Of a DNA stretch of 64,000 nucleotides, positions 28,420 to 37,079 are shown in pieces; the stretch's first letter is position 1; each line of letters starts with the position of its first letter. Both the position numbers and the translations under genes were made by a program. The notes under the pieces are model-generated. The model worked only from the letters and a program-made list of their open reading frames with translations, did no database searches and was not told the DNA's origin. Source of the stretch: Microbulbifer sp. SAOS-129_SWC (lineage in GTDB: Bacteria; Pseudomonadota; Gammaproteobacteria; Pseudomonadales; Cellvibrionaceae); NCBI RefSeq assembly GCF_039696035.1, contig NZ_CP155567.1, positions 4,087,001 through 4,151,000 of the forward strand, read 5' to 3'.

Positions 28420-30576
28420 ATGAAATCCATTCGCCTGGAAAAAGACAGCGACAATATCGTCCACCTGATCCTGGACAACCCCAACGCCTCCGCCAACGTG
28501 ATGGACGGCGATTTCACCGACTCGCTGCACGCCGTGGTGCAGCAACTGCAGGGTGAAGACTACACCGGCATCATCCTGCGCTCGGCGAAGAAAACCTTTT
28601 TTGCCGGCGGCGACCTCAAGGGTCTCTACGCCGCCAAACGCGAGGAGGCCGAAGCCTTTTTCGCCAACTGCCAGGCCCTGAAAGCAGACCTGCGCTGGCT
28701 CGAAACCCAGGGCAAACCGGTGGTAGCGGCGATCAACGGCACCGCCCTCGGCGGCGGCTGGGAACTGGCGCTGGCCTGCCACCACCGTATCGCGCTCGAC
28801 GAGCGCAAGGTGAAGATCGGCCTGCCCGAAGTCACCCTCGGCCTGCTGCCCGGTGGCGGCGGCTGTGTGCGCATGCCGCGCCTGCTGGGCATGCAGAATG
28901 CGCTGCCGTATCTGCTCGAGGGCAAACAGGTGGACGCGCAACAGGCGCTCGACGCAGGCCTGATTCACCAGCTCGCCAGCGACGCCGAGCAGCTGCTCGA
29001 ACACGCCCGCGCCTTTGTGCTCGCCAACCGCGGCGAAACCGTGCAGCAGCCGTGGGACCAGCCCGGCTACCGCATGCCCGGCGGCGACGCCAAGAACCCG
29101 AAAAATGCGCAGCTGCTGATGGTCGCCCCGGCGATGCTGAAACAGAAAACCCAGGGCTGCCTGCCGGCACCGGAGGCGATACTGGCCACGGTGGTCGAAG
29201 GGGCCGAAGTGGATTTCGATACCGCCACGCGCATCGAATCGCGCTACTTCGTCGAGCTCACCTGCGGCCAGGTGGCGAAAAATATGATCGGCACTTTCTG
29301 GTTCGGCCTCAACGCGATCAAGGCCGGCGCCTCATTACCGCCGGCCGCGCGCGACATAAACACGCCCCCGGTCGAGAAAATCGGCATTCTCGGTGCCGGC
29401 ATGATGGGCGCCGGCATCGCCTGCGCCTGTGCCCACAAAGGCGTGGACGTGGTGCTCAAGGATGTCTCCCTCGACGCCGCGGAAAAGGGCCGCGCCTACA
29501 CCGCGCGCGCGCTGCAGAAACGCGTCGACCGCGGGCGCATGAGCGAAGCCGATATGCAGGCAGTACTCGGCCGCATTCACACCACCATCGACCCGGCCGA
29601 CCTCAAGGGCTGCCAGCTGGTGATCGAGGCGGTGTTCGAGGATCGCGACCTCAAGGCCGAGGTCACCCGCGAGGCGGAGGCGCAGCTGGGCGACGACGCC
29701 GTGTTCGCCTCCAATACCTCCACCCTGCCGATCACCGGCCTGGCCCGCGCCGCCGAGCGGCCGCAGCACTTTATCGGCCTGCACTTCTTTTCCCCCGCCG
29801 ACAAGATGCCGCTGGTGGAAATCATCTGCGGCGAGCAGACCAGTGATGAAACCCTGGCGCGCGCCTTCGCCTTCGTGCTGCAGATCGGCAAGACACCGAT
29901 CGTGGTCAACGACAGCCGCGGCTTTTTCACCTCGCGGGTATTCGGCTGCTTCACCAACGAGGGCATCGCTATGCTCGGCGAGGGCGTGTGCCCGGCCACC
30001 ATAGAAAATGCCGCCGCGCTGGCCGGCTTCCCGGTAGGGCCGCTGGCGGTCAGCGATGAAGTCTCGCTGACACTGATGGGCCGCATCCGCCAGCAGACGG
30101 TGGCCGACTTCGAGCGCAAGGGCGAAAAGCCGCCGGCGCATCCCGCCGACGCCGCCATCGACCGCATGCTGGAACTGGGCCGCGCCGGCAAGGCCGCCGG
30201 TGGCGGTTTCTACACCTATCCCGATAACGGCAAGAAACACCTGTGGAGCGGCCTGGGTGTGGAGTTCCCGCCGGCGCAGCGCCAGCCACCACTCGAAGAT
30301 GTCAAAGAACGGCTGCTGTTCGCGATGGCCGTGGAAACACTGCGCTGCTATGAAGAACAGGTGCTGCGCAGTGTGCGCGATGCCAATATCGGCTCGATTT
30401 TCGGTATCGGCTTCCCGCCGTGGACCGGCGGCGCGCTGCAGTACGTCAACCAGTACGGCCCGGCCGACTTCCGCGCCCGCGCGCAGGAACTCGCCGACCA
30501 CTATGGCGAGCGCTTTACGCCACCGCCACTATTGGAAAAGCTGGCGCGGAACAACAGTGCGCTGAGCGACGACTGA
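28420..30576 (+). CDS. Bifunctional enoyl-CoA hydratase/3-hydroxyacyl-CoA dehydrogenase (FadJ/FadB-like)
   Basis: 718 aa from ATG 28420, which has AAGGA 7 bases upstream. The N-terminal crotonase domain has both catalytic glutamates: E115 in ALGGGWELALA and E137 in IGLPEVTLGLLPGGGG. The dehydrogenase part has the NAD-binding IGILGAGMMGAGIA and HFFSPADKMPLVEII. Together with the thiolase and acyl-CoA dehydrogenase this gives a complete beta-oxidation spiral. Confidence 0.94.
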   Translation: MKSIRLEKDSDNIVHLILDNPNASANVMDGDFTDSLHAVVQQLQGEDYTGIILRSAKKTFFAGGDLKGLYAAKREEAEAFFANCQALKADLRWLETQGKPVVAAINGTALGGGWELALACHHRIALDERKVKIGLPEVTLGLLPGGGGCVRMPRLLGMQNALPYLLEGKQVDAQQALDAGLIHQLASDAEQLLEHARAFVLANRGETVQQPWDQPGYRMPGGDAKNPKNAQLLMVAPAMLKQKTQGCLPAPEAILATVVEGAEVDFDTATRIESRYFVELTCGQVAKNMIGTFWFGLNAIKAGASLPPAARDINTPPVEKIGILGAGMMGAGIACACAHKGVDVVLKDVSLDAAEKGRAYTARALQKRVDRGRMSEADMQAVLGRIHTTIDPADLKGCQLVIEAVFEDRDLKAEVTREAEAQLGDDAVFASNTSTLPITGLARAAERPQHFIGLHFFSPADKMPLVEIICGEQTSDETLARAFAFVLQIGKTPIVVNDSRGFFTSRVFGCFTNEGIAMLGEGVCPATIENAAALAGFPVGPLAVSDEVSLTLMGRIRQQTVADFERKGEKPPAHPADAAIDRMLELGRAGKAAGGGFYTYPDNGKKHLWSGLGVEFPPAQRQPPLEDVKERLLFAMAVETLRCYEEQVLRSVRDANIGSIFGIGFPPWTGGALQYVNQYGPADFRARAQELADHYGERFTPPPLLEKLARNNSALSDD

Positions 30577-30679
30577 CCGCGTATGTAAATCAGCGGGCGC
30601 CGGCCGCGCCCGCGGGCAGAACAAAAACCGCGGGAGGCCCGAGCAGCGGTCTCCCGGCATGAAAAAATGGAGAACAGCG

Positions 30680-31825
30680 ATGATCCCGAGAACCGTCTTC
30701 AACGAGGAACACGAGCAGTTCCGCGATACCGTGCGCAAATTCCTGGAAAAAGAGGCTGCGCCTTTTCATCACCAGTGGGAAAAAGACGGCCAGGTCGACC
30801 GCACCCTGTGGAACAAGGCCGGCGAGATGGGGTTCCTGTGTCCGCAGATTCCCGAGGAGTACGGCGGCCTGGGGCTGGACTTCGGCTACAACGCCATCGT
30901 CGCCGAAGAGATTTCCCACGCCGGTCTCAGCGGCATCGGCTGGGGCCTGCACTCGGATATCGCGGTGCCGTATATCGTCAACTACGGCAGCGAGGAGCAG
31001 AAACAGAAATACCTGCCCAAGTGCATCAGCGGTGAGATCATTACCGCCATTGCCATGACCGAACCCGGTACCGGTTCCGACCTGCAGAATGTGCGCACCA
31101 CCGCGATTAAAGACGGCGACCATTATGTGCTGAACGGCTCCAAGACGTTTATCACCAACGGCCAGCTGGCCGACCTGGTGATTGTGGTGGCCAAGACCAA
31201 TCCCGACGAGGGCGCCGCCGGTGTCAGCCTGTTACTGGTAGAGACCGACCTGCCCGGATTCCAGAAGGGCACCAACCTGGACAAGGTGGGCATGAAAGCC
31301 CAGGACACCTCCGAGCTGTTCTTCGACGACGTCAAGGTGCCGGCGGAGAACCTGCTCGGCGGCGAGGGCCAGGGTTTCGTGTACCTGATGCAGGAACTGG
31401 CGCAAGAGCGCCTCGGGGTCGCCATCGGTGCCATCGCCAACGCCGCCGCGGCGCTGCGCTGGACCGTCGACTATGTGCGCGAGCGCAAGGCCTTCGGCAA
31501 ACCCATCGCCGCCTTCCAGAACACCCAGTTCAAACTGGCGGAGCTGGACAGCGAACTTACCGCACTGCGCGTGTTTATCGACCGCTGCCTGGAACTGCAC
31601 TACGACAGGAAGCTCGATGCCGCCACCGCCGCCAAGGCCAAGCTGCTGGCCACCGATTTCCAGTGCAAGCTGCTGGACGAGTGCGTGCAGCTGCACGGCG
31701 GCTACGGCTATATGTGGGAATACCCGGTGGCCCGCGCCTGGGCCGACGCGCGCGTGCAGCGCATCTACGCCGGTACCAACGAAATCATGAAGCTGATCAT
31801 CTCGCGCGATCTGTTAAAGGACTAA
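30680..31825 (+). CDS. Acyl-CoA dehydrogenase
   Basis: 381 aa from ATG 30680 (GGAG 9-12 bases upstream). FAD/substrate motifs: AMTEPGTGSDLQNVRTTA, LNGSKTFITNG and the C-terminal LHGGYGYMWEYPVARAW. At the usual MCAD catalytic position the sequence reads IYAGTNEIMK (Ala, not Glu), while E243 in LAQERLGVAIG matches the catalytic position of long-chain and isovaleryl-CoA dehydrogenases. That points to long-chain or branched substrates. Confidence 0.92.
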   Translation: MIPRTVFNEEHEQFRDTVRKFLEKEAAPFHHQWEKDGQVDRTLWNKAGEMGFLCPQIPEEYGGLGLDFGYNAIVAEEISHAGLSGIGWGLHSDIAVPYIVNYGSEEQKQKYLPKCISGEIITAIAMTEPGTGSDLQNVRTTAIKDGDHYVLNGSKTFITNGQLADLVIVVAKTNPDEGAAGVSLLLVETDLPGFQKGTNLDKVGMKAQDTSELFFDDVKVPAENLLGGEGQGFVYLMQELAQERLGVAIGAIANAAAALRWTVDYVRERKAFGKPIAAFQNTQFKLAELDSELTALRVFIDRCLELHYDRKLDAATAAKAKLLATDFQCKLLDECVQLHGGYGYMWEYPVARAWADARVQRIYAGTNEIMKLIISRDLLKD

Positions 31826-31841
31826 GCGCAAAAGCCGCGCT

Positions 31842-31859
31842 CCTCTCCCCACGGAGAGG
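31842..31859. terminator. Hairpin after the acyl-CoA dehydrogenase gene
   Basis: CCTCTCC pairs with GGAGAGG around CCAC. No T-run follows; similar sequences are common dispersed repeats in GC-rich genomes, so this may be a repeat rather than a terminator. Confidence 0.4.
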
Positions 31860-31920
31860 GGCCGGGGTAGCGGGTCAGGAGGAGAGAGCCGCTGTAGAGA
31901 AACCTGCCCGCAGGCAAACC

Positions 31921-31941
31921 GGTGCGCACGGCGCACGCTAC
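31921..31941 (-). repeat. REP-like palindrome, second sequence type
   Basis: On the minus strand: GTAGCGTGCGCCGTGCGCAC, a GTAG head followed by a palindrome. The head resembles the 25-kb REPs but the stem sequence differs. It lies just upstream of the CaiB-family gene start. Confidence 0.55.
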
Positions 31942-31957
31942 AAATTTGCACAACACC

Positions 31958-33151
31958 ATGAAGCAGAATAACGGCCCGCTCAGCGGCCTCAAGATCCTCG
32001 ACTTCACCACCCTGCTGCCCGGACCCTACGCCACCATGTTGCTCGCGGATATGGGCGCCGAGGTGTTGCGGATCGAATCGCCCACACGCCCGGACATGCT
32101 GCGCGGCCTGCCGCCGATGGTGGGCGAAGGCAACAAGGTGTCCGCCGCCCACGCCACCATCAACCGCAACAAGCAATCCCTGGCGCTGAACCTCAAGCAT
32201 GCGGCCGCCGGCGAAATCGTGCGGCGCCTGCTGGCGGAATACGACGTGGTGCTGGAACAGTTCCGCCCCGGGGTGATGGACAAGCTCGGGCTCGGCTACG
32301 CGGCACTGCAACAGACGCGCCCGGACCTGATCTACTGCTCCATTACCGGCTACGGGCAAAGCGGCCCGCTGCAAGATCGCGCCGGGCACGATATCAACTA
32401 CTTGGCCCTGTCCGGCCTCGCCAGCTATTCCGGCCGCGCCGCGTCCGGCCCCAGCCTGGCGGGCACGCAGGTGGCAGATATCGCCGGCGGCTCGCACCAC
32501 GCGGTGATGGGCATTCTCGCCGCGGTTTACCAGCGCCAGCAGAGCGGCAAGGGCAGCCGCATCGATATCAGCATGACCGACTGCGCCTTCGCCCTCAACG
32601 CCGTCAGCGGCGCCAATGCGCTCGCCGGTGCCGGCGATCCGCAGCTGGAAGCCGAGCTGCTGAATGGCGGCAGCTACTACGACTACTACCGCACCGCCGA
32701 TGGCCGCTACCTGTCGGTGGGCAGCCTCGAGCCGCAGTTTGCCCAGCAGTTCTTCGCCGCGCTGGGTCACCCGGAGTGGCTGCAGCGGGTGCTGGAGCCG
32801 GACCAGCAGGAATCCCTCAAGCGCGACATCGCCGCCCTGATCGCCACCCGCACCCAGGCCGACTGGGTGCGCCGGTTCGCCGACGGCGACGCCTGTGTGG
32901 AACCGGTGCTCAACTTCGGCGAGGCCGCCGGCAGCGCGCTGCTGCGCGAGCGGCGCATGCTGTGCCGCGCAGACTTCGACGACGGCACAGCACTGGCGCA
33001 GATCAACACGCCGTTCGACTTCGATGGCGACAAGCCCGACGTGCACACCGCCGGCGCGAAACTCGGCGCCCACTCGCGGGAGCTGCTAAATTTACTGGGA
33101 TATAGCGATGAAGAGTTCGAGCGGCTGTGCGACGAGGGCGCGGTTACCTGA
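31958..33151 (+). CDS. CaiB/BaiF CoA-transferase family protein, alpha-methylacyl-CoA racemase-like
   Basis: 397 aa from ATG 31958. The three catalytic positions of bacterial alpha-methylacyl-CoA racemase are present: H144 in AGHDINYLALSG, D174 in VADIAGGSH and E258 in VGSLEPQF. Start of the domain: LSGLKILDFTTLLPGPYATM. The enzyme inverts 2-methyl branches so that branched acyl-CoAs can enter beta-oxidation, which fits the neighbouring acyl-CoA dehydrogenase type. Confidence 0.88.
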   Translation: MKQNNGPLSGLKILDFTTLLPGPYATMLLADMGAEVLRIESPTRPDMLRGLPPMVGEGNKVSAAHATINRNKQSLALNLKHAAAGEIVRRLLAEYDVVLEQFRPGVMDKLGLGYAALQQTRPDLIYCSITGYGQSGPLQDRAGHDINYLALSGLASYSGRAASGPSLAGTQVADIAGGSHHAVMGILAAVYQRQQSGKGSRIDISMTDCAFALNAVSGANALAGAGDPQLEAELLNGGSYYDYYRTADGRYLSVGSLEPQFAQQFFAALGHPEWLQRVLEPDQQESLKRDIAALIATRTQADWVRRFADGDACVEPVLNFGEAAGSALLRERRMLCRADFDDGTALAQINTPFDFDGDKPDVHTAGAKLGAHSRELLNLLGYSDEEFERLCDEGAVT

Positions 33152-33231
33152 GCGCCACCGCTGACCGGATTGGCTGGTTGTGGTCGGGCACTGGGCCCGC
33201 CATCACCGCGATCCGGCCTAGAGGCTGAGCA

Positions 33232-34518
33232 ATGAACCTGGTCTGGTTTCACAACGATCTGCGCACCGGTGACAACTGCTCACTGCATCAGGCCTGTAGC
33301 AAGGATGCCGGCGTCATCGCCCTCTACTGTTTCGACCCGCAGTATTTCCGCACCAGTGAATTCGGTTTCCCGCGCACCGGCAAGTACCGGGCGCAGTTCC
33401 TCCGCCAGACCCTCGGCGACCTGCGCACGCAACTACACGCCCTCAATATCTCGCTGATCATCTGCCACGGCGACCCCGCGCTGCTGTTGCCGGATATCGT
33501 GCGGCGCTACAACGTGACCGACATCTACCGCCAGCGCGAATGGACCCGCGACGAGCGCCACACGCTCGAGCGCGTGCTGGCGCGGCCGGAGCTGCGCGAC
33601 GTGCGGCTGCACGAGTGCTACGACCAGTTCCTGCTGCACCCGGACGACATGCCGTTCACCTCACTCGAAGACCTGCCGCAGGTGTTCACCGCATTCCGCC
33701 AGCGCTGCGAGGGGCACATCGCGGTGCGCGCGCAGCTGCCCAACCCGCCCTGCCGGCGCCCCGGCAATCTGATCGAGTGCGACAGCCGTATACCCGACAT
33801 GGAAACGCTCGGCCTGGAACCGTTCGAGCGGGATCCGCGCAGCGTGTTTCCGTTTGTCGGTGGCAGCAACGCCGCGCGCGCACGGGTTCACCAGTACTTC
33901 TGGCGCACCCTCGGCCTGACCCGCTACAAGCACACGCGCAACGGCCTGCTGGGGCGGGATTACAGCAGCAAGCTGTCGCCGTGGCTCGCCAACGGCAGCC
34001 TGTCGCCGCGCCACGTGTACTGGAAAGTGAAGGCCTTCGAGCGCGATGTGATCGCCAACGAAGATACCTACTGGCTGATCTTCGAACTGCTGTGGCGGGA
34101 TTTTTTCAAATATATCTCGCTGCAGCACGGCGACCGGATTTTCCACGCCAGCGGCCTCAGCACTCGGCCACATCACGGGCGGCACGACCCGGAAGTGCTG
34201 CAACAGTGGATCGAAGGACGCACGCAGTACGATTTCGTCAATGCCAACATGCGCGAGATCGCCGCCACCGGCTGGATGAGCAACCGCGGCCGGCAGAATG
34301 TGGCCAGCTACTGGTGCAAGGAAATGGGCCAGGACTGGCGCATCGGCGCCGCCTGGTTCGAGAGCCTGCTGATCGACCACGACGTGCACAGTAACACAGG
34401 CAACTGGCTCTACCAGTGCGGCGCGGGCAACGACCCGCGCGATCGCAGATTCGATATCGAAGCGCAGGCCGCGCGCTACGACGCGGACGGCCGCTACCGC
34501 CGCCAGTGGCTCCGCTAG
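33232..34518 (+). CDS. DASH-type cryptochrome/photolyase
   Basis: 428 aa. N-terminal alpha/beta domain (NLVWFHNDLRTGDNCSLHQA), FAD domain with GRDYSSKLSPWLANGSLSPRHVYW, ELLWRDFFKYISLQHG, and FVNANMREIAATGWMSNRGRQ in pieces; the C-terminus WLYQCGAGNDPRDRRFDI is that of DASH proteins. Family members repair cyclobutane dimers, mainly in single-stranded DNA, and may have light-signalling roles. Followed directly by a second photolyase-family gene. Confidence 0.93.
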   Translation: MNLVWFHNDLRTGDNCSLHQACSKDAGVIALYCFDPQYFRTSEFGFPRTGKYRAQFLRQTLGDLRTQLHALNISLIICHGDPALLLPDIVRRYNVTDIYRQREWTRDERHTLERVLARPELRDVRLHECYDQFLLHPDDMPFTSLEDLPQVFTAFRQRCEGHIAVRAQLPNPPCRRPGNLIECDSRIPDMETLGLEPFERDPRSVFPFVGGSNAARARVHQYFWRTLGLTRYKHTRNGLLGRDYSSKLSPWLANGSLSPRHVYWKVKAFERDVIANEDTYWLIFELLWRDFFKYISLQHGDRIFHASGLSTRPHHGRHDPEVLQQWIEGRTQYDFVNANMREIAATGWMSNRGRQNVASYWCKEMGQDWRIGAAWFESLLIDHDVHSNTGNWLYQCGAGNDPRDRRFDIEAQAARYDADGRYRRQWLR

Positions 34519-34586
34519 CGCCGCCAGCCAGAACTGGCGCCTGCCCCCGAACCGGTACCGGCGGCACGAAAAAACGGATAACAAGA

Positions 34587-36119
34587 TTGAAAACCCTGCG
34601 GCTGATTCTCGGCGACCAGCTCAACCACAAGCACTCCTGGTATCGCGACGACGATGCCGACACGCTGTATTTCCTCGCCGAAATGCGCCAGGAGACCGAC
34701 TACGTCAAACACCATGTGCAGAAGGTGGTGGCCTTTTTCGAGGCCATGGCCGCCTTTGCCGCGTGGCTGCGCGGGCGCGGCAAGCAGGTGATCCACTGGC
34801 AGCTCGACACGCCCGAGAACACCCAGCACCTCGGCAAGAATATCGCCCGGCTGGTGCAGCAACACGGTATCGAGAAATTCGAATACCAGCTGCCGGACGA
34901 ATACCGCCTCGACCAACAGCTAAAGCAACTGGCCGACGATCTCAGCATCGGCTGCGAGGCCGTGGACAGCGAGCACTTCCTCACCAGCCGCAGCGAACTA
35001 ACGCAGTTCTTCGATGGCAAGAAATCGCTGCTGATGGAGAGTTTCTACCGGCATATGCGCCGCAAGCACAACCTGCTGATGGATGGCGACAAGCCGGTCG
35101 GCGGCCAGTGGAATTACGACCAGAGCAACCGCCGCAAATGGAAAGGCAAACCGGCCATCCCGCACGAACAGGGGTTCCGCAAGGATGTGCGCGCGACGCT
35201 GCAGCGTATCGAAACGGCCGGGGTAAAAACCTTCGGCAACATCGATCCGCGCCAATTCAACTGGCCCACCACCCGCGCCGACGGCCTGAAGGTGCTGCGC
35301 TACTTCTGCGAACACCTGCTGGTGCACTTCGGCGATTACCAGGACGCGATGGACCCGGACGAAGTCTACCTTTTCCACAGCCGCCTGAGCTTTGCCATGA
35401 ACAGCAAGCTGCTGCACCCGCGCGAGGTCATCGACGCGGTGATCGAGCACTGGCAGCAGAACAAAAGCACCATCTCGATCAACGAGGTGGAAGGCTATGT
35501 GCGGCAGATTCTCGGCTGGCGGGAATATATGCGCGGTATCTACTGGCGCGAGATGCCCGGCTACGCCCGCTGCAACCGCCTCGGCAACCATAACGACCTG
35601 CCGGATTTTTACTGGAGCGCAGACACCCAGATGAACTGCCTGCACCACGCGATCAAAAACAGCCTCGAGCACGCCTATGCGCACCATATCCAGCGGCTGA
35701 TGATCACCGGCAATTACGCCCTGCTCACCCAGGTACACCCCGACCAGGTAGATGCCTGGTATCTGGGCATTTATATCGATGCGATCGAGTGGGTGGAAAT
35801 CACCAACACCCGCGGTATGAGCCAGTACGCGGACGGCGGCCTGGTGGCGACCAAGCCGTATATCAGCAGCGGCAGTTACATTCACAAGATGAGCAACTAC
35901 TGCGCGGGCTGCCGCTACAACGTGAAGGAAAAGACCGGCGACGACGCCTGCCCGTTCAACAGCCTGTACTGGAATTTTCTCGCCGAGAAACGCGCGCATT
36001 TTTCCGGCAACCCGCGCATGGCGATGATGCTGAGCCTGCTCGACAAATTGGACAGAGACGAGCTGCAGGCACTGCGCAGCCGCGCGCGGCAGATCATCCG
36101 CAACCCGCAGGATTTCTGA
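34587..36119 (+). CDS. FeS-containing bacterial cryptochrome/(6-4) photolyase (PhrB type)
   Basis: 510 aa if started at TTG 34587 (KTLRLILGDQLNHKHSWY); there is no ATG at this end and the upstream frame is arginine/proline shadow. Four cysteines at 351, 439, 442 and 455 (MNCLHH, NYCAGCRYN, DDACPFNSLYWNF) match one residue off the cluster ligands of Agrobacterium PhrB (350, 438, 441, 454), so a [4Fe-4S] cluster is expected. PhrB-type enzymes repair (6-4) photoproducts. The start lies 68 bases after the DASH gene. Confidence 0.92.
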   Translation: MKTLRLILGDQLNHKHSWYRDDDADTLYFLAEMRQETDYVKHHVQKVVAFFEAMAAFAAWLRGRGKQVIHWQLDTPENTQHLGKNIARLVQQHGIEKFEYQLPDEYRLDQQLKQLADDLSIGCEAVDSEHFLTSRSELTQFFDGKKSLLMESFYRHMRRKHNLLMDGDKPVGGQWNYDQSNRRKWKGKPAIPHEQGFRKDVRATLQRIETAGVKTFGNIDPRQFNWPTTRADGLKVLRYFCEHLLVHFGDYQDAMDPDEVYLFHSRLSFAMNSKLLHPREVIDAVIEHWQQNKSTISINEVEGYVRQILGWREYMRGIYWREMPGYARCNRLGNHNDLPDFYWSADTQMNCLHHAIKNSLEHAYAHHIQRLMITGNYALLTQVHPDQVDAWYLGIYIDAIEWVEITNTRGMSQYADGGLVATKPYISSGSYIHKMSNYCAGCRYNVKEKTGDDACPFNSLYWNFLAEKRAHFSGNPRMAMMLSLLDKLDRDELQALRSRARQIIRNPQDF

Positions 36120-36290
36120 GCCGGGTTCGCGCGGCCGTTACGCGCAAGCAGGGCGCTAGTCAAACATATTTAGCGATCGCGATCGCCAGCGCAAACGTGA
36201 TCTATCCGGCCATTCCGAAATGCCCCGCACTGCGTTAAAGTCGCCGGGCCTTGTCCGCAAGGCATCCACCTTTCAGCGAGAGAACTCAGT

Positions 36291-36806
36291 ATGGCAAACT
36301 CGGAAATCAGCGAGATCAAGCGACTTTTCACCTCCCGGCTCGACGTGCTCGATCACATCCTGTCGGTGGGCGAAGCCCATTTTGCGGATATGGAAGCGAC
36401 CCTGCAGGAGCGCCTTGCAGAAGACATGCTGCCGCTCGGCACCCAGGTCGCCTTCGCGTGCAACCAGCCGCGCAGCTTTGCGCAGTGGTGTGCCGGCGAG
36501 GCGGTGGCCAACCTCAGCGCCGAGGTCGATTCACTGGCGATGGCACGCGCGCATATAGCCCAGACCAAAGAGCTGGTGGCCGGCATTGCCGTCGATGACC
36601 GCAAGCTCGACGAAATCAAGCGCGTGGGTCTCGGCCCGGGCAAATACTGCGAGCTGCCGGCGCGGCAGTACCTGAACGACCTCGTGATCCCCAACCTGTA
36701 TTTCCATATCACCACCGCCTACGCCATCCTGCGCAAGCTCGGCGCGCCGGTGGGCAAGGCCGACTTCATGACCTACCTGATGCCCCACGTGATGGAAGAG
36801 GCCTGA
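36291..36806 (+). CDS. DUF1993 (DinB-like) protein
   Basis: 171 aa. A four-helix bundle type sequence: LFTSRLDVLDHILSVGEAHF, ACNQPRSFAQWCAGEAVANL, LPARQYLNDLVIPNLYFHI and YAILRKLGAPVGKADFMTYL. DUF1993 proteins are related to DinB-like metal-binding enzymes; the activity is not known. Start supported by GAGAGAAC upstream. Confidence 0.82.
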   Translation: MANSEISEIKRLFTSRLDVLDHILSVGEAHFADMEATLQERLAEDMLPLGTQVAFACNQPRSFAQWCAGEAVANLSAEVDSLAMARAHIAQTKELVAGIAVDDRKLDEIKRVGLGPGKYCELPARQYLNDLVIPNLYFHITTAYAILRKLGAPVGKADFMTYLMPHVMEEA

Positions 36807-37079
36807 TCGCGGCCGTCCGCTGACAGACGCCGGTTGCGCCGCAGTCGCGCGGCCGGCGACACGCCACGCCGAAGCCCTCGCAACACTTCGCCTTCACAAA
36901 TCTCTCCAACCCCCTCCCTGCGCAGGCGCCCGAATGCGACGCCACACGCGCCAGAGCGCCGCCCGGGCGCACGGATAACGGCTATACCTTGGCTTAACGG
37001 CAGCGCGCCATGCACCCGCTCGAGTGCATGCGCCAGAGGGCTACCGCCGCAGCCTTGCAGATCGGAAGCAGAGGGACGT

